Shown piece by piece: positions 26,241 through 35,589 of a stretch of DNA of 64,000 nucleotides (positions within the stretch are counted from its first letter, which is position 1; each line of letters starts with the position of its first letter). The translations under genes were made by a program, and so were the position numbers. The notes under the pieces were generated by a model that saw only the letters and a list, made by a program, of their open reading frames with translations, made no database searches and was not told the DNA's origin. The DNA lies in contig NC_037683.1 of NCBI RefSeq assembly GCF_003255815.1, positions 82,839,758 through 82,903,757 of the forward strand, written 5' to 3'. The stretch is from Theropithecus gelada (Eukaryota > Chordata > Mammalia > Primates > Cercopithecidae).

Positions 26241-29200
26241 TCTTGTCTGGTATTGTGCTGGAGGGCAGATATTCTTGGAGCAAATAGTTCAAGCTCTACC
26301 TTTTTCTCCAGGTGCAAAAATGCCGTCAACTATTAGGGCTTATAAATGGGAGAAAATACGTGAGGTGAAAAAAGATATCCTTAGACATTTTTATGAACCA
26401 GACTATTCTCAGGAACCGTGAAATAGGTTACAGCGTTTGGTTTGATATTCCTGTGTTTTCTGATCTATAATTTTCTTCCTCCTTTTAAAATTAGCCAGAC
26501 TTTTGGCAGGGGGAAAAAGTTTCCTCTATTGCAGGGTGATTTGCAGTGAGATTGTGCTGTGTCATTTATAACCTAGGGCCCAGGTCCTGCTGCCTGAGCA
26601 GTTAGTGAATTCTGGTTTTCAGTACTACAGTAAGTACTAGAGTCAGTTTACATTTATCCTTGTAATTTAAGGGAACATTGTTATGGCCTTCTCTCTTTGG
26701 GGAGGTTTTAAGTGGCCCAGAAAATTGTCCAGCAGGACAAAATCGCAAATGGCAATAAATAATGGATCAACTCTTAGCAATTTTAGATGAAGGTAATTTT
26801 TCAGCAGTCCTATGTGTAATGTAATACTTTGTGTTCTGTTCACCTTCCATCCTAAGTAGAATTATGAAGCAGTGTTCTGTCTCCTAAGTATGTTCATAAT
26901 TTTTCATTTTTTATTTTTTAACTTTATTTTTATTTGTATTTATTTATTTTTTCTGAGACAGAGTTTCGCTCCTTTTGCCCAGGGTGGAGTGAAATGGCAC
27001 AATCTCAGCTCACTGCAACCTCCGCCTCCTGGGTTCAAGTGATTCTCTTGCCTCGGCCTCCTGAGTAGCTGGAACTACAGGCGCCCGCCACCATGCCCAG
27101 CTAATTTTTGTATTTTTAGTAGAGACGGGATTTTGCCATGTTGGCCAGGCTGGTCTCGAACTCCTGCCTCAGGTGATCTGCCCGCCTCGGCCTCCCAAAG
27201 TGCTGGGATTCCAGGCATGAGACACTGTGCCCAGCGAATTTTTCCATTTTGAAAAGTTTCCCGAATTGCAACTCAGGCTCACGAATGATGCAATTTTATT
27301 TTTATGAGCATAAATTATCCAGTTCCCGCGGGGTTTTACGGATTTGTTTAGTGGACACTTGACTCTCTAACTCAGCCTTCTGGGAGTTCTGCAGCCCACA
27401 GAGCAGCCACCTCACCTGTGCAGGTATTACTTTCCCAGAACCAGGCTCATCCTGATAGGTCAGGGTGCTTCTCCGTACTGCCCCAGGATGCTTCCCTGGA
27501 GACGAGTCTAAGCACCTTTGGGAAAAACAGCCTGACATTTTGGCATGGCTCCTTTATTTTGCTGTTGGATGTAAATTTTTCTGTTTGTTTGTTTTAGGTG
27601 TGGAGGGGTGGTTTGGAAAGGCAACTTTTCCCATAGCGCAGTGATATAAAAACCTACTGGGCCAGCAGCCTGAGTAAATGTTATTAACTGCCTTACCCTT
27701 GCCCGGGCAGGTTCAGGCTCACAGGTGTTTCCTGCGCATTTTGAGGACTACAGCTGGTGAAATAATTTATGTTTCGCCTCTTTTTTTTTTCTTTTTTTTA
27801 ATCAGGTGGGGCCATTCCTAACATACCTGCAGAAGAAAACGCATCTATGTCAACTCCCAGTTCAACCCTGGTGCGTCCTGTGAGAAGCCGGAGAGCCCTC
27901 CCACCCCTGAGGACGAGGTCAAAGAGTGACCCCGTGCTCCATCATTCCGAGGACAGAGGTGACGTCATTCCCCAAGCTCTGCGCGGGGCTCTGTGCTTAT
28001 TTGCTTAAAGGAGCCAGGTGAAGGCGGGTGGCTCTGGCCAGCTCAAGACCCTGCAGTTTAAGTGGTCATTTGAAGGCGTTTATGAGGTCTTGGGAAAGTA
28101 AAATATTCTACGTCCATGTTGGGATTATACATCTACCATGTCTTTTAAGGATGGTAGGGGCTGGGCGCAGTGGCTCACACCTATAATCCCAGCACTTTGA
28201 GAGGCCGAGGCGAGCGGATCACGAGGTCAGGAGATCGAGACCATCCTGGCTAACACAGTGAAACCCTGTCTCTACTAAAAATACAAAAAATTAGCCGGGC
28301 ACAGTGGCAGGCGCCTGTAGTCCCAGCTGCTCGGGAGGCTGAGGCAGGAGAATGGCGTGAACCCGGGAGGCGGAGCTTGCAGTGAGCCGAGATTGCGCCA
28401 TTGCCCTCTGGCCTGGGCAACAGAGTGAGACTCCCGTATCAAAAAAAAAAAAAAAAAAAAAAAAAAGATGGTAGGGGTTTTTTTTGTTTTTTGTTTTTTA
28501 AGTCATTGTCATCAAAAGAATTTGGTTGTACATGATACTATGCTAGGTACTACATGAAGGCAGTTATGCACACCTAGTTCTGACTTCTAGATGCTGCAAT
28601 CCTATGGGAATATGCATTGTCTTAAAAAAAGTCAAAAAGATTTTTGTATACTCCCTCTTTTATAATTTGTTATATATTTAATATGTATGAGTAGATGATT
28701 AAATTATTGAAATCTGACCTTGTTTTTAGAACTTTGGATAGAATGAAATACACACACCCACACACTTCACCTCTCTCTCTGTGTTGTTTGTTTGTGTATA
28801 GCTGTTACCTGAATAATTAAAAATTAAAATGACAACACTGAGTTTTTCCTGAATATATGAATACCTGAACATCTCCAAATATCTCTTCATTGTAGAAAAT
28901 TATAAAAAATAAAGAAACTAAAGGAAGAAAATTAAAACCTCCTGTAACTCCACCAGCACCAGCTTCTTCCTGTGAAGTAGTCTAGCAGAGTTGACCTCTG
29001 CTCCTCTAAAACACCTATGCAAATAAAACTTTGATAATCCTCCACCCTGCTCTCTCCAGGGTCCTGTCTTGAGCCCTTGCAGTCTCGGTTCTGCCTGTCT
29101 GACAGTGTGTGTTATTTGCCACAGCTCTGGACTGACCATGTTCGAGCCAGAGAGAACATTCCTCTTGTCTCTACAGCAGCTTCTGAGTGGAGAGGAAATC

Positions 29201-32200
29201 CTGCCGCCTGGTACTGAGCGTGTCTCTGAAGCACAGTGGCCGGGCAGCCTGGCTTCTGATTCCCAAGACCTGCCTTCACTGTGGGTCTCCTACACCCTAC
29301 CTGGCAAGTTGAGGACTCCAGCCTCAACGGGAACTTAGCTGTTTTGCACAGCTTAGGGAAATCTTTCTGGAACCCCTTCTCATTCTGCAGACCTGCAGGG
29401 GTGAAGACAGCAGCTGCTGGAGCCCTCCATTGTGGAAGGTGCCAGGTTGCCTTCAAGTGGAAGAGTGGAGACACTGACTCTGTCCTCACACATGAGTGTC
29501 TTTGGCGAGTGCTTCTGGAAGACTCTTGCTCTCTGTGACATGCATATGGCTGCCTGAGAGGACAGTCTTGAATCCTGGTTTAGAGCTCCCCGTGCCTGCC
29601 TTTCTCCAGAGGAAAAGGAGTGCTCCCCTTCTTCCACCTGCTCTCTCGCCCCCTGCTTCTTGTCTTCTTTGAATTTCTAAATTTCTGCTTATCAGGCCTT
29701 CATAGACTGATGCCAGTGTTGTGTATGCTGAAGGCTGAGGGCTGGCTTCTGGACACATAATGACCAGATCTGAGTTTTGCTTCACCCACTTCAAAGTGCA
29801 GAAGCATTCTGCTGGTCTTTACACCCTTGCTGATGTAGGTAGCCATGGAAATTAGAGCCTGCGATGGATTTCCCAGGCCCTGTGTTGACTTCCAGCATGA
29901 TGTGTACTTTTTCTGCATCTAAATTTCTCTTTCTGTAATAGCTATAGATCTACCTCATACCCATGGTGTGAGCATCGATAGCAAAAGTCAGTACAATGTC
30001 CTTGAGGACGTTTGGGACAAAGGTATAGTCAAAGTGATCAGAGCATTACATTCATCTGACAAGTCTTGTCTCTTCAGCCCTTTCCTCTCTTAATTGACTA
30101 CTTCATCCTTGCTCCTTGGAACATCCTTTCATGGGTCAGCCACATTTTTCCTGCTTGGCCCATCCATGCCCATCTGTTTGTCATACCCCATGAAACTTAA
30201 CTTCATTATGGTTTGCATTCTGGATTCTCCTCTCCACCGTCTGGCTTTACCTTGCGGGTGATGTCACACGGCACGATGACATGTTTTGGGCCATATCCTA
30301 TTGGAACCGGACATCAGGGAATAACCTTGTGTCATAATTGTTTTCCCCCCTTCTGCAAGATGAAAAGCAGGATGTGCATGGCTATCAGCATTTGTCAGAT
30401 GCTTTCCATGTTGAGTTTTGTGGTCAGTGCTTTCAGGTACGGGCATGTGTTCAAAAGGGGTTGGCCAATGGGTTTGCGTTGTTTGTTTCTGCCCACAGCT
30501 GCCCCAGTGCTCAGCTGTGAAGCTGCGACACAGACTGAAAGGAGACTGGATCTGGCTGCGGTGACTCTGAGGAGAGGCTTGAGATCGAGGGCTTCGCGAT
30601 GCAGACCACGGTCTTTGATAGATTACAAATCCTACCTGGACACCAAGCTGCTGGTGGCAAGGTTCCTGGAGCAGTCCTCCTGTACCATGACCCCAGACAT
30701 CCATGAACTTGTAGAAAACATTAAATCTGTTTTGAAGTCTGATGAGGAGCACATGGAGGAAGCCATCACAAGTGCCAGTTTCCTAGAACAGGTAGTTCTA
30801 TTATTAATCTCAGATGTGAATCAGATAACTCATTTTTATAGCAGCTAAAGTGGCTTCTCTGCTTTCCTGCCCAAGGCAGAGTAAATTCATGGTCACAGTC
30901 TTCAGGGAAATGGGGTTGGGAGGTCAGGGGAGGGAGAGAGAGAGAGGAAGCCGTGGAGCTTTCAAGTGTGGTAACTTTCCCACGTCATTCTTGGCTCAAG
31001 GGAAGAGAACCCAGTTTTCCTGGGATGTGGAAGCATGTCTGCAAAAAGAAAAGAGTGCATGCCAGGAATAAAAGCGGAGGATATGGACAATGGGGAGTGC
31101 ATTCAACATTTGATTTCCTGAATTGAAGGTTTCCTTTGATAAGGCATGTTTTCTCAGCCCTTTGAAAATGATGACCTAGGTGAATTTTAATATTGACAAG
31201 ATTCTAAGAGGCTGTTCACATTCCCATGAAATGTTTGGCAAGATAAGCCAACAGGTCCTGAGGGAATAAACACCTTTCTTCTTATAGATTAAAAAATACA
31301 AGGCAATCCCCGAAACCGAAGCCACTTGGAGAAAAGACAGAATTGGGCACGAACATAATCCAGTTGGGCCTCAGGTTTCTCCTCTTTAAAGTGAAGGGTT
31401 GGACTAGGTAGTCTCTCTATCTCTATTTCTGAATGAATGGTGTTTCCTTCTGGAAGGAGCCTTCTCTCCACCTTCTTAAAAAGCCATTCCCTTTTAGGTG
31501 TTGGCTTCATTGCTGCAGGTAGTGGGGTAGATGTCGTAGACAGCACCCCCCAACGGCGTATGGATGTTACGTGACTCTGTGTCTTTGTGCATTAAATGTC
31601 CAACAAATACTTCTTCAATTGAAGTGGGCTAATTTCTCAGGGTAATTACCAACTTCAGGATGTAGGTAAATTTTTAATTCAGATTGAGTAAATACCCTTC
31701 TCACTTTCCCTTCTGTTCCCCCTTTCTACCTGCTGGCCTCTTCTTACAGAAGCCAGAAGCCAAACTCTCTCCCAGTCCCTCAGGGGATTCAGGGAGAGGA
31801 ATGATCTGATTCCTTGCATGAAGAGGTACATGAACCACAGACCGTCTTGCGTTTGCACTCTAAAAGAGTGATCAGTTACGATTCCGGGTCAGGCTCTAGT
31901 TACTAACCTGTGTGGGGGAAACATTTTACATCCTCGTGTCCCTTAGCTACTCCAGATGTCATTCTCTGTCACCTTCCCTCTCTCTGGCCCCAAGAGCCCA
32001 ATAAACAGGAGCTGCTTCTGGAAGGCTGCCAAGCTCTGTTGAGCTAAGAGCTGGAGCATTCACCAGGCAGTGGGCCTGGACCTCCTGCAAAGTCTTGCTC
32101 CCTGGGAAATAACTCTGGGGAAAAAGAACAAGCACTTATACAGTTCACTAGATGCTATCATCACAAATGGTTGCTAGATCTTTGTGCCCCAGGCAGTTTA

Positions 32201-34111
32201 AAAGTTCAGGTGCTGAGATTGTTGCGATAGATTTTGGGTCATCTGCAGGGCCTTCCAGGACTGGACCCTAGAGGTGAGGTTTCACAATTCCATACCAGGA
32301 GGTAAGGACAGCAGAAGGAGACCGGTTATTTCTGACTCTAGCTGGCTTCGCATATTGGAGCTTTTAGATCCATTTTAATTTTCACTGATATCAAAACCAC
32401 TTGTCCTAACTTACTGTGTAGCACAGTCAACTTCTATGAATGTTGAACTTTTCTTAATCGGGAGACAAGGACAGACCTCAAAGACAGATGTAAGTAAGTA
32501 GATTGTTAATAAAATTTAATTTCCCATCTTTAGGGGAATAATCTTTTAATGACCTTAAAAGCTCAGAATGGTACAAATGAAACAAAAAGTCATCCAAATG
32601 ATTGTGCTGTGATGTTAGGTAACAGTAAAGCCCCGAGTTTTCCCCGAGCTGCTGACACTATTACAGGTCAAACAGACATGGCTGTGCAATTTACAAAAAA
32701 ATTGACGGGACAGTTTTCTCCTCTTCAATCCCAGTTGGATGAGGAATTTTTCATATTTTTGCCATTTTTACAGAGTAAGTGATATTATTATACATTCAAA
32801 ATTATGTTTGTGACACATTGCAAAATAGATTTAGCGAAAAGAATCATTCTTAAAGACTTTTTACAAATAAATTGGCCTAGTTTTTATATTGTTTATTAAA
32901 GGATTATCAGATCCATTTGAAGCATCATTGGATGGTTTGGGTTGACTTTTTCTCTTTTGGAACAGGGTCTCCATCTGTCACCCAGGCTAAAGTGCAGTGG
33001 TGTAGTCATAGCTCCCTGCAACCTTGAAATCTTGGGCTCAGGTGATTTTCCTGCCTCACCCTCTTAGGTAGCTGGGACTACAGGCACACACCACCACGTC
33101 CAGCTAAGTTTTCTTATTTTTAGTAGAGACGAGGTCTTGCGATGTTGTCTAGGCTGGTCTAGAACTCCTGGGCTCAAGTGATCCTCCTGCCTCAACCTCC
33201 CAGTAGCTGGGACTACAGGCATGAACCACCATGCCCAGCTAATTAAAAAAAAAATTTTTTTTTTTCTGTAGAGATGGAGTCACACTATGTTACTCAGGGT
33301 GGTCTCAAACTGCTGGATTGAAGTAATCTACCTGCTTCAGCCTCCCAAAGTGCTGGGATTACAAGTGTGAGCCACTGTGCCTATACTTGTTTGACTTGGT
33401 TGACATTTTATAAACCCATCACCTGGTCCCAATCCCATACCAGTGGTTTTTACTTGGATTCTTGTTAAAAATGCAGGTTCTTGAGTCCAGGCTAACTGTT
33501 CCCATTGCTATGGGAATTCTGTGGCAATTCAGCAGGGAATTCATGTTTCTGACAATACCTGTCCCTCCCTGACCCAGTAATAATGTTCAGATGCCAGTGA
33601 GGATCACTGACTTAGGCTTCAGAGAAATTAGAGAAAAGCTATAAGAAGAATGTTAAAGCAAGAAATTGCAGCGGACAAATCAGTTAAGTGTGGTTTATGG
33701 GTCTACAGCGGAAGTGGTAGAACATTTGGAGGATTTGCAAAGAACCCCTGGAATTCCAGATGAGTTCCACATTGGGAAAATGCGTTTTTTCCTTTCTTTT
33801 TCAAAGCAATTACACATTAAGATAGGTGGATGGACCTAGGAGGTAGGTCAAAGGGCCACATCTGGTAAAGCTTACTTAACTTCTCCCCACCCTCTCTTTT
33901 CCCAAAGATAATGGCCCCATTGCAACCCAGCACATCCAGGGCCCGCACGCTGCCCTCGCGGAGACAGCCTGGCCTGCTGCACCTCCAGAGCTGCGGCGAC
34001 CTGAGCACCTTTGCACCAGTGGGGAGGCCCCGAGCCGAGAGGAGGTCCCGGCGAGTGGAGGCTGAGCGGCCACACAGCCTCATTGGGGTTATCCGAGAGA
34101 CTGTCCTGTGA
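13269..34111 (+). CDS. ENTREP1: ENTREP1 (FAM189A2), 3' part of the coding region, nine exons
   Basis: Joining nine exons, each with AG before and GT after it and matching phases, gives 447 codons ending in TGA at 34109-34111. The first codon in the window follows an AG acceptor in phase 0, so the start lies in an upstream exon outside the window. Visible protein features, numbered from the first codon here: hydrophobic segment 1-23, a Cys-rich loop to about 80, hydrophobic segment about 82-110, then a tail with PPSY (144-147), PPPY (190-193), RSKSDP (268-273) and RARTLP (390-395). The FAM189/ENTREP family has a CD20-like membrane region. ENTREP1 is reported to sit in endosomes, bind epsin and ITCH-type WW-domain E3 ligases through PPxY, and promote CXCR4 endocytosis. 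I assign ENTREP1 rather than the paralogue ENTREP2 from remembered sequence similarity and from the downstream neighbour. The frame is intact, with no stop or frameshift. Confidence 0.87.
13950..14905 (-). repeat. Ancient L1 (L1M) fragment, minus strand
   Basis: Contains cacatagcatgaaatttaccatc, cccctggtaaccacc, ggctaatgcaataaac-like and ttttgaggaa blocks in antisense order. Interrupted by a poly(T) tract near 14625-14641. Confidence 0.68.
15600..16440 (-). repeat. Ancient L1 (L1M) fragment, minus strand
   Basis: Shows aattggggtaaaagttatagtg, ggcaaccactgttcc, gatggagtcacatgg and tgctggatcatgtggt, the antisense L1M 3' signature. Confidence 0.62.
16441..17552. other. Intron, nothing recognised
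   Basis: Unique sequence with a short (GA)n run at about 17097-17111. No exon-like segment other than the one starting at 17553. Confidence 0.35.
17553..17681 (+). CDS. ENTREP1: ENTREP1 coding exon b (Cys-rich loop)
   Basis: This 129-base exon has 43 codons, phase 0 at both ends, with acceptor tcctccattaag and donor gtacct. It encodes the hydrophilic loop between two membrane helices. The loop is rich in cysteine (C-F-C-C, then further Cys at the P-A-K-C and Q-P-C positions), suggesting disulfides on the lumenal or extracellular side. That location is inferred from the family fold. Confidence 0.88.
17933..18008. repeat. (TA)n/(CA)n microsatellite in the intron after exon b
   Basis: Alternating purine-pyrimidine tract of about 75 bases (tatata, cacaca, tatgta). 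Confidence 0.9.
18292..18388 (+). repeat. 97-base intronic direct repeat, copy 1
   Basis: The 97 bases from cctgacttaaggaac to ttctttag match 19656-19752 at about 85% by eye, with no length difference. I recognise no transposon family. Confidence 0.75.
18990..19110 (+). repeat. MIR fragment just upstream of exon c
   Basis: Contains aatagccagcatttatgtggg, cacgagccagacacc and a gaattgtcttatggaggcagc block, as in the 5' half of MIR. Confidence 0.55.
19173..19280 (+). CDS. ENTREP1: ENTREP1 coding exon c (last transmembrane segment)
   Basis: This 108-base exon has 36 codons, phase 0 at both ends, with acceptor ttccttgccccag and donor gtaagt. It starts K-V-L-F-A-L-C and encodes a hydrophobic helix of about 25 residues rich in Ala, Leu and Thr. 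It ends with a basic patch (A-T-R-R-S) typical of a cytoplasmic boundary. The next intron is only 119 bases. Confidence 0.88.
19400..19533 (+). CDS. ENTREP1: ENTREP1 coding exon d (first PPxY motif)
   Basis: This 134-base exon runs from phase 0 to phase 2, with acceptor tttaattag and donor gtatcg. It encodes an acidic start to the cytoplasmic tail, then a proline-rich run with PPSY at 19481-19492. PPxY motifs bind WW domains of NEDD4-type E3 ligases, which fits the reported ITCH partner. The split Arg codon is completed by the first base of the exon at 25633. Confidence 0.88.
19656..19752 (+). repeat. 97-base intronic direct repeat, copy 2
   Basis: Second copy of the sequence at 18292-18388. 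Exons c and d lie between the two copies. Confidence 0.75.
20242..20580 (-). mobile_element. AluY of Old World monkey type, minus strand
   Basis: Flanked by GCAACTTCTA at 20232-20241 and 20582-20591. It carries cagtggccggatctcagc and ggcttgagccaccgcgcc, variants I associate with cercopithecid AluY. The T-rich tail has evolved into (TTTTA)n-like sequence. Confidence 0.9.
20600..20870. repeat. Ancient repeat, LINE2-like
   Basis: Contains tttattcattcaacaaacat, a tgctgggttactggaattca block, aaggagctcacagtct and ttcctggaagaagtgacgtt. This resembles the antisense of an old mammalian LINE. Family uncertain. Confidence 0.4.
20871..25150. other. Intron d-e, mostly unique
   Basis: A 6.1 kb intron. 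I see a MIR-like stretch at about 23031-23215 and a triple tagttcttaaaca motif at 24250-24300. There is also a poly(T) tract at about 24873-24889. No convincing extra exon. Confidence 0.35.
25150..25390 (-). repeat. Ancient L1 (L1M) fragment, minus strand
   Basis: Contains aattgaggtgaaactcatataaa, ttgtaaccatcacc and ggcaaccactgatctgct, antisense L1M 3' signature. Confidence 0.6.
25633..25762 (+). CDS. ENTREP1: ENTREP1 coding exon e (second PPxY motif)
   Basis: This 130-base exon runs from phase 2 to phase 0, with acceptor tccttttcctag and donor gtactg. It holds P-P-P-P-Y-E-A-V-V, with the PPxY core at 25718-25729. P-P-P-P-Y-E-A-V is shared by the FAM189 family as I remember it. The following intron is only 187 bases. 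Confidence 0.88.
25950..26028 (+). CDS. ENTREP1: ENTREP1 coding exon f
   Basis: This 79-base exon runs from phase 0 to phase 1, with acceptor ttctgtgatgcag and donor gtaata. It encodes a polar, Ser- and Gln-containing tail segment (G-S-S-F-Q-M at its start) with no recognised domain. Its last base supplies the first position of a Gly codon completed by the exon at 27806. Confidence 0.85.
26073..26202 (+). repeat. Alu left-monomer fragment
   Basis: ggctgtgcaaggtggctaat through to agagaccctgtttctac, with only one monomer. It ends directly in an AAT microsatellite. Confidence 0.75.
26203..26239. repeat. (AAT)n microsatellite
   Basis: Eleven to twelve AAT units replacing the Alu A tail. Confidence 0.92.
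26240..26915. other. Intron f-g, unique
   Basis: No repeat or exon recognised. Confidence 0.35.
26945..27236 (-). mobile_element. AluS, minus strand
   Basis: Runs from tctgagacagagtttcgctc to gacactgtgcccagc with both monomers. Confidence 0.85.
27806..27958 (+). CDS. ENTREP1: ENTREP1 coding exon g (RSKSDP motif)
   Basis: This 153-base exon is phase 1 at both ends, with a long T-rich tract before the acceptor ttaatcag and donor gtgacg. It encodes a Ser/Thr-rich then basic tail segment. RSKSDP at 27916-27933 fits the mode I 14-3-3 ligand pattern RSxSxP. Its phase allows it to join directly to the exon at 30499 or through the 81-base cassette candidate at 29942-30022. Confidence 0.86.
28159..28466 (+). 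mobile_element. AluY, full length
   Basis: Runs from ggctgggcgcagtggc to a pure A tail of about 26, flanked by GATGGTAGG at 28150-28158 and 28467-28475. Both monomers complete. Confidence 0.9.
28480..29941. other. Intron upstream of the cassette candidate
   Basis: Unique sequence with several random open frames on both strands from 29060 to 29920. None is flanked by convincing splice sites or resembles a known protein. Confidence 0.35.
29942..30022 (+). CDS. ENTREP1: Candidate ENTREP1 cassette exon, 81 bases in phase
   Basis: Between the exons at 27806 and 30499 lies an 81-base open segment with a pyrimidine-rich acceptor (tctctttctgtaatag) and an AAG|gtatag donor. Read in the phase left by the upstream exon, it gives 27 sense codons with no stop. 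It starts A-I-D-L-P-H and ends E-D-V-W-D-K. It hands phase 1 to the next exon unchanged, so it can be included or skipped without shifting the frame. It would lengthen the cytoplasmic tail just after the RSKSDP motif. I see the splice sites and frame; its use in mRNA is inferred. I do not recall whether it is already annotated in a long ENTREP1 isoform. Confidence 0.6.
30499..30791 (+). CDS. ENTREP1: ENTREP1 coding exon h
   Basis: This 293-base exon, the longest here, runs from phase 1 to phase 0, with acceptor ttctgcccacag and donor gtagtt. It encodes a basic Arg-rich stretch, then an L-I-D-Y-K-S-Y segment and an acidic, probably helical region (H-E-L-V-E-N-I, S-D-E-E-H-M-E-E). This is a conserved tail module of the family with no named domain that I know. 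An open frame extends upstream to 30213, but that part is intron. Confidence 0.87.
30792..32944. other. Intron h-i, unique part
   Basis: No exon-like segment. No repeat family recognised with confidence. Confidence 0.35.
32945..33395 (-). mobile_element. Trimeric AluJ-like element, minus strand
   Basis: Three Alu monomers lie in a row: a right monomer (about 32950-33105), a middle monomer ending with gcatgaaccaccatgcccagctaatt (about 33106-33245), and a final left monomer after an A/T run (33246-33395). A normal Alu has two. Confidence 0.72.
33908..34111 (+). CDS. ENTREP1: ENTREP1 terminal coding exon
   Basis: This exon has 67 more codons after an initial Ile, then TGA at 34109-34111. The acceptor is ctcttttcccaaag, phase 0. 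It encodes a basic, Ser/Arg/Pro-rich C-terminus ending R-E-T-V-L, which could fit a C-terminal PDZ-ligand pattern (x-T-x-L, class I-like); that role is a guess. RARTLP at 33938-33955 resembles a 14-3-3 ligand (RxxTxP). Confidence 0.86.
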   Translation: MMAPLQPSTSRARTLPSRRQPGLLHLQSCGDLSTFAPVGRPRAERRSRRVEAERPHSLIGVIRETVL

Positions 34112-34760
34112 ACCCTGGAAGACAGAAGGCCACTCCAAGGGAAAGGATCCACCTCCTCTCTGCCATTTCCTGCCTGGGAGCTGGGTCCCCCTCAAAAAAA
34201 GAGCACTCTGGAGGACACGTTTTCCCACCTGTTGGCTCCCGTGTCTGCTGACCGAGGACATTCAGGAGTAAATGCACAGGTCGGTCCAGGCCCGTCTGGG
34301 TTTGGGATGCACCGCATTGGAGGTTATGAAAGCGTTGATCCTCTCCTTCCCCTGCTGGGCCTCGTGGCATTCCCAAGGGTCACATGCCCTGGCACGGGCA
34401 GAAACTGGGCTAATGATTCTTTGCCCGGCTCACCCCTCGCGTCTCTCTTTGTTGCTAAGTTCTTTCCCTCTTGGAAGGACAGATCTGCCTGACCGCTATT
34501 TATAGCTGCCTGTGGCCTTTCACTGCTCTGTGAATTGGCAGGAAATAAGGCGATTAACCCTATGTGTCCACAAGCCTCAAGCCTTGTTTCAGGTCACCCT
34601 CAAATCACACTCTCTTTAGGCAAAACCAGAAACTTTTTAAGTGACAAATTTTAATGCCAGACATTTAAGGAGAGGATTATTGTTGATTCCATTTACTCAT
34701 GCTTGCAAAACTAGACACCCCTAAGGCAGAACTGAGAATAAAAATGTTTACTTTGGGCCA
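34112..34760 (+). other. ENTREP1: ENTREP1 3' UTR
   Basis: About 640 bases follow the stop codon. They end at an AATAAA at 34737-34742, with a T/TG-rich stretch at about 34766-34790 as the downstream element. Cleavage is therefore expected near 34755-34762. A second AATAAA at 34980 could serve as an alternative end, but it lies in repeat-like sequence. Confidence 0.7.
34737..34742 (+). terminator. ENTREP1: Polyadenylation signal AATAAA of ENTREP1
   Basis: A canonical hexamer 626 bases after the stop codon, followed within 30-50 bases by a TG/T-rich element (tgatgtgtaatatttgttt). Confidence 0.7.
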
Positions 34761-34914
34761 CTGGGCTTGATGTGTAATATTTGTTTACACTTAGGTAGCC
34801 AGGCCTTACCATACAGAGGGCTGGGAACTTGGAACTGTGGTGGTCAGGCTCACTGGGCAGGCCACTGAACCGGTTTAATTTATAAAGCACCTAAAACTCG
34901 TGGATAACGTGTCC

Positions 34915-35150
34915 TTCATTCCTTCAGCAAGCGCTTGGCTGGATGGCTTCATGGAGCTGCCTTCTCGTGGGATCATGAACAATAAATCAATGAAGTAATT
35001 ACAGATTGAGGATTATTGCTGAAAAAGAGCAGTAGGTGGTTAGAGGGGCTTCTTCGAGAAAATGACACTTGAGCTGAGTCATGACTTAGCGGGTCAGGGA
35101 ATAATGTTCCAGGTAGAGAGAGGTGAAGAACAGCAGAGGCCACTGTGACC
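34915..35150. repeat. Ancient LINE2-like repeat
   Basis: Contains tccttcattccttcagcaagc, gacacttgagctgagtcatga and ataatgttccaggtagag. These blocks are also seen at 20600-20870 and 45000-45760. Confidence 0.4.
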
Positions 35151-35364
35151 ACAGCCCCGAGTCAGGGCCGCGGTGGGCAGTAGCTGCGCAGGCTGCCTGC
35201 TGTGCTAGCAATGAGATACTGTTAAGGAGTTTTCATCAGGAGAGTGATGGATGTCAGCATATTTTCAAAAGATCACCGTGCTGCATGGAGAATAGTTTGG
35301 GCCAGACACGAGTGGAGGTGAGGAGCTGAGTAAAGAGGTTACATAGGAAATGGAGTACTGCTTC

Positions 35365-35585
35365 TTGCTGGGCACTGCCTGTGCACCAGCTACTATGCTA
35401 AGAGCTTTGCACACACTCCTATTTTGTGTTTATGACAGTGTAGGTGGTGGAAGCTGTTATTGTCTGTATTTTACAGGTGTGGAAAATGAGGTTCAGTAAT
35501 TTGCCCATGGTCTCTCCGTAGCTAAGAGGTGGAGCTGCATTCACATCCAGGCAGTCCAGCTCCAGAAACTGCTCTGTTCCTCAAC
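35365..35585 (+). repeat. MIR element
   Basis: Order: ctgggcactgcctgtgcacc, ctatgctaagagctttgcac, ttttacaggtgtggaaaatgagg, gtaatttgcccatgg, then agtccagctccag. Confidence 0.68.
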
Positions 35586-35589
35586 CTCC

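Noticed and set aside
30213..30848. 211-codon open frame as a single-exon gene
   Set aside because: Only 30499-30791 is coding, as a standard spliced exon of ENTREP1. The extensions are intron read through in the same frame.
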